A stretch of 64,000 nt of DNA from positions 1,994,001 to 2,058,000 of the forward strand of contig NZ_CP127294.1 of assembly GCF_030285625.1 (NCBI RefSeq), in the 5' to 3' direction. Shown piece by piece: positions 62,501-64,000 of the stretch; the stretch's first letter is position 1; every line of letters begins with the position of its first letter. This DNA is from Amycolatopsis sp. 2-15 (GTDB lineage: Bacteria; Actinomycetota; Actinomycetes; Mycobacteriales; Pseudonocardiaceae). The notes below the pieces were generated by a model. It searched no databases, was not told the origin of the DNA, and saw only the letters and a program-made list of their open reading frames with translations. A program made the translations under genes and the position numbers.

Positions 62501-63166
62501 GACACCGGCGACCGGCCGGCGGTCGGCTCGGGTGGCTGGGCGACGAGCGCGGTCCCGGCTGTCCCGGTCGTGGTGCCGCCGGTGCAAGCGGGCTGGGGCG
62601 TGGCCGGCTCGGCCGCGACCCCGGCGAGCCCGGCAACGCAATCGCCCCAGAACACGCAGAACTCCGAGCAGCACAACGGCAAGCACGACGACCGCGAAGG
62701 CACGATCGCGGGCGGCGTCGGCGGTGGCGAGCCCGACGAGGTGCGCATCGCCGTGGTCCAGGCCGCGGAGGTCGTGGACACCTCGGCGTGGGACGCCGGC
62801 ACGGCCGACTTCCTGCCGGGCCTGCTGCCTTCCTCGGTGTTCTCGCAGCGCGAGGAGCGGGAGGAGGACTTCGTCACCGACCTGGTGGAGCGCTCGGACA
62901 AGCCGTGGCGCCCCGCGGGTGGCACGGAGGACTCGCCGCACCTCGCGACGTACCAGCGGGTGCGGACCGGCCAGGGCGAGTTCTACGCCGACGAGCTGCC
63001 CACGAACGGCGGCCCCGACCCCGACGAGCTCGAGTCCGAAGAGGACACTGCGGAAGCCGAGGACGGCGAGGAAGAAGAGGCCGAGCGCACGATGGCGGAC
63101 CTGCTGAGCCAGGACGAGTCCGCGTGGGGCCGTCCCGCGAGCCGGCCTTCGGGCGTGCTCGAGTGA
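59561..63166 (+). CDS. Giant PPE/WXG-like ESX substrate with Pro/Gly-rich repeats
   Basis: A 1201-residue protein. Residues 1-220 form a PPE-like helical domain with the W-x-G turn in DDGPWKGTAADNFKVLAANL and a long second hairpin. Residues 222-535 are Pro/Gly/Asn low complexity (PPPPGQAPPPPPPVPPPGG). Four units headed by RPDSAGLLGG-type motifs start near residues 537, 672, 793 and 879, each with P-W-L...G-x-GDP...TPP...S-W-A-P-P. A folded C-terminal region (DEVRIAVVQAAEVVDTSAWD) precedes a very acidic tail. ATG with GAGGGAAG upstream. Likely secreted or surface-displayed through the adjacent ESX machine. Confidence 0.85.
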   Translation: MADNPNNSNGFQQDDDGIWPDSSSNGKSNTTGDPGKDFDGLTWKQIEAAILGGGSMTGGQDNLDRAYGNVNWQSLQAAAGVFQTTQLNLAAISQAIKDQTAALAGDDGPWKGTAADNFKVLAANLSGKFDALVHMITDGGGGARDIPTQLVNSAAYLQWAQNTLRYIDSYYAEQVIARGKVLGDGRAFISQFPDAVEMMTNDMRQVGNTLAGKYNTVATASYTPPPPGQAPPPPPPVPPPGGGGGDLPPPPNIPPPTDVPPPGGGAGGGDGGGGGNVPPPEIPPPPGDTGGGDGTGGAGNPPPLNAAAIPPPPGDLGGGDGGAGDPPPFKNLNVAPPNLDTTGGGGPGGGPGGAGLNNFDTTPPPLTSPNLPPPPGSIGGDDGGQNGGQNGGLGNLPPFTSPNLTPPPGSTGANNGDTKGGGGLGNLNVKPPALTPPPGDVKGGGGLGDLGLGNTGGPGSTGGGGGLGDLKPPALTPPPGNASLGNNLSNNALNPSDLPPGLQDTGNNGNQGAIPPPPMMPPPTGAGGAGGLGNQGSDRPDSAGLLGGVDKPWLSDIPKGIGDPTSLGETPPLSHASWAPPPGDAGGTSGAGGANLDGAGGLGGAGTDGPGAIKGLDSSNLVPPPDLPESLTDPNAANGPGQAGAGGAGSGMPMMPPGGAGGGAGGLANQGSDRPDSAGLLGGIDKPWLTDVPQGIGDPTWFGETPPLKSASWAPPPGADAGAGGAGDSGGLGGVQGLDSSNLVPPPGLPESLADPNAANGPGQVGAGGTGSGMPMMPPGGAGGGAGANAPAADRPDSAGLLGGVDNAWLVNSPAGVGDPNSFGDTPPSKSADWAPPGLSSVDGIDTPAAHDVDNTGTPGLAVPPQNGMGGPAPTGTATERPDSASLLDGTTQPWTNGQVPAGAGDPAVASDTPAAPATSWPTQPDAVPAAPAPIDATPVAPVPVTPVHPTPVHPAPVEATPVEPVAAATPDDLAPVTGWDTGDRPAVGSGGWATSAVPAVPVVVPPVQAGWGVAGSAATPASPATQSPQNTQNSEQHNGKHDDREGTIAGGVGGGEPDEVRIAVVQAAEVVDTSAWDAGTADFLPGLLPSSVFSQREEREEDFVTDLVERSDKPWRPAGGTEDSPHLATYQRVRTGQGEFYADELPTNGGPDPDELESEEDTAEAEDGEEEEAERTMADLLSQDESAWGRPASRPSGVLE

Positions 63167-63194
63167 CGGGGAAGCTTCGGACGGAGGTGCACCG

Positions 63195-64000
63195 GTGAGT
63201 ACGGAGACGGTCAAGCGTGGCCCGCGGGTCGCGGGTCCGGAGCTGCCCGAGGGCCAGGAGGACCTGCAGGAGCCGCCGGTGCTCGCCGAGCCGGCGGCCC
63301 GGGATTTCAACTCGCTGTTGATGATGCTGCCGATGGGCATCGGGTCGATGGTGATGATCCTGGCGTTCTCGGGGGTGGGCGGCAGCTCGCCGATGACGTA
63401 TGTGCTCGGTGGCGGCATGGGCGTGTCGATGATGGCGATGAGCCTGGGGCAGCTGACGCGCAGTGCGGGTGAGCGCAAGCGGAAGATGAAGGCCGAGCGC
63501 CGGGACTATCTGCGCTACATCGCGCAGGTCCGGGATCGGGCGCGGTCGACGGCGGAGTTGCAGCGGCGGGCGGTGGCGTGGAACAACCCGTCGCCGGATT
63601 CGTTGTGGTCGTTGGCGATGGGGCCGCGGTTGTGGGAGCGGCGGGTGTCGCATGAGGACTTCGGCCGGGTGCGGATCGGGTTGGGGTCGCAACAGTCGGC
63701 GCTGGAGCTGATGCCGCCGGTGACGAAGCCGATCGAGGATCTGGATCCGCTCTCGGCGATCTCGTTGCGGCGTTTCACGGAGACGTATCGGACGTTGTCG
63801 GGTATTCCGACGGCGGTGGGGTTGCGCAGTTTCACGAGTGTGGAGTTCGACGGCGACCCGGAGGCCGCCGTCGGGCTGGTGCGGGCGATGCTGGCGCAGC
63901 TGATCACGTTCCACTCGCCGGATGAGCTGCGGGTGGCGGTGCTGACGACGGAGGCGGCTCAGTCGCCGTGGGACTGGGTGAAGTGGATGCCGCACAACAA
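63195..64000 (+). CDS. eccC: Type VII secretion ATPase EccC, N-terminal part
   Basis: The first 268 residues of the ESX FtsK/SpoIIIE-type ATPase, truncated by the window end. Two helices (LLMMLPMGIGSMVMILAF and YVLGGGMGVSMMAMSLGQLT) are followed by RKMKAERRDYLRYIAQVRD and the DUF domain with LWERRVSHEDFGRVRIGLGS, all standard for EccC/EccCa. The Walker motifs lie beyond the window. GTG at 63195 has GGAGGT 6 nt upstream. It identifies this as the start of a type VII secretion locus. Confidence 0.93.
   Translation, partial: MSTETVKRGPRVAGPELPEGQEDLQEPPVLAEPAARDFNSLLMMLPMGIGSMVMILAFSGVGGSSPMTYVLGGGMGVSMMAMSLGQLTRSAGERKRKMKAERRDYLRYIAQVRDRARSTAELQRRAVAWNNPSPDSLWSLAMGPRLWERRVSHEDFGRVRIGLGSQQSALELMPPVTKPIEDLDPLSAISLRRFTETYRTLSGIPTAVGLRSFTSVEFDGDPEAAVGLVRAMLAQLITFHSPDELRVAVLTTEAAQSPWDWVKWMPHN

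Noticed and set aside
60128..63478. A 1116-codon minus-strand frame opposite the PPE-like gene
   Set aside because: It mirrors the Pro/Gly repeats of the plus strand as Arg-rich sequence, and has no ribosome-binding site or domain.

Overview
The window is high-GC actinobacterial chromosome with dense genes, many GTG starts, many 4-bp ATGA or GTGA overlaps and several apparently leaderless genes. The gene families and gene order point to the Pseudonocardiales, most likely Amycolatopsis or a close relative; this is an inference from content, as no 16S is present. From memory, part of the order matches the Mycobacterium tuberculosis Rv0807-Rv0822c block: sterol-carrier protein, purF, purM, DUF3073, ygfZ, pabC, nitrobindin, sseC, rhodanese, thioredoxin, DUF2993, glnR-like regulator, mshD, pst genes, phoU, LCP protein. 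Lineage-specific modules are inserted between these anchors.

Layout. 0-3.3 kb: end of an aldehyde dehydrogenase, lactate 2-monooxygenase and a GMC oxidoreductase. 3.5-13.2 kb: purS-purQ, a bacterial-type PARG/TetR pair facing a secreted serine hydrolase, an ABC exporter heterodimer with strongly asymmetric nucleotide sites, and purL. 13.2-18.6 kb: pentapeptide-repeat and Pro/Gln-rich membrane proteins, two tandem GH25 lysozymes, a putative T7SS-associated protein and a sterol-carrier-like protein. 18.8-24.8 kb: an XRE/DUF397 regulatory module with paired palindromes, purF, purM, arfB and a GNAT. 25-31.7 kb: VanZ, a Gfo/Idh oxidoreductase, a cobalamin riboswitch driving a membrane-anchored secreted protein plus a complete ECF transporter (T, fused A-A, S), and then a 17-unit, about 31-bp-period intergenic repeat array. 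31.7-41 kb: 3-hydroxyacyl-CoA dehydrogenase, DUF3073, an RsiG-like c-di-GMP-responsive anti-sigma factor with asparaginase, a compact divergent ygfZ/pabC pair, pxpBC, nitrobindin, and a decayed MFS/MerR locus. 41-51.4 kb: sulfur-transfer operon with a regulatory leader peptide, thioredoxin, DUF2993, GlnR-like regulator, mshD, pstSCAB behind a PHO-box-like repeat, and phoU. 51.5-57.8 kb: an LCP protein with a long collagen-like N-terminal tail, a GGDEF protein, idi and an alpha/beta hydrolase. 58-64 kb: start of a type VII (ESX) secretion locus with two WXG100 proteins, a small YxxxD protein, a 1201-residue PPE-like repeat protein and EccC, which runs off the window.

Working together: purS/Q/L/F/M supply five de novo purine steps. 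The cobalamin riboswitch and ECF genes form a self-contained corrinoid or cobalt uptake module. Phosphate uptake (pst/phoU), nitrogen control (GlnR-like) and mycothiol synthesis (mshD) sit side by side. RsiG and the GGDEF protein suggest c-di-GMP-controlled development. No rRNA, tRNA, CRISPR array, transposase or prophage gene was recognised.
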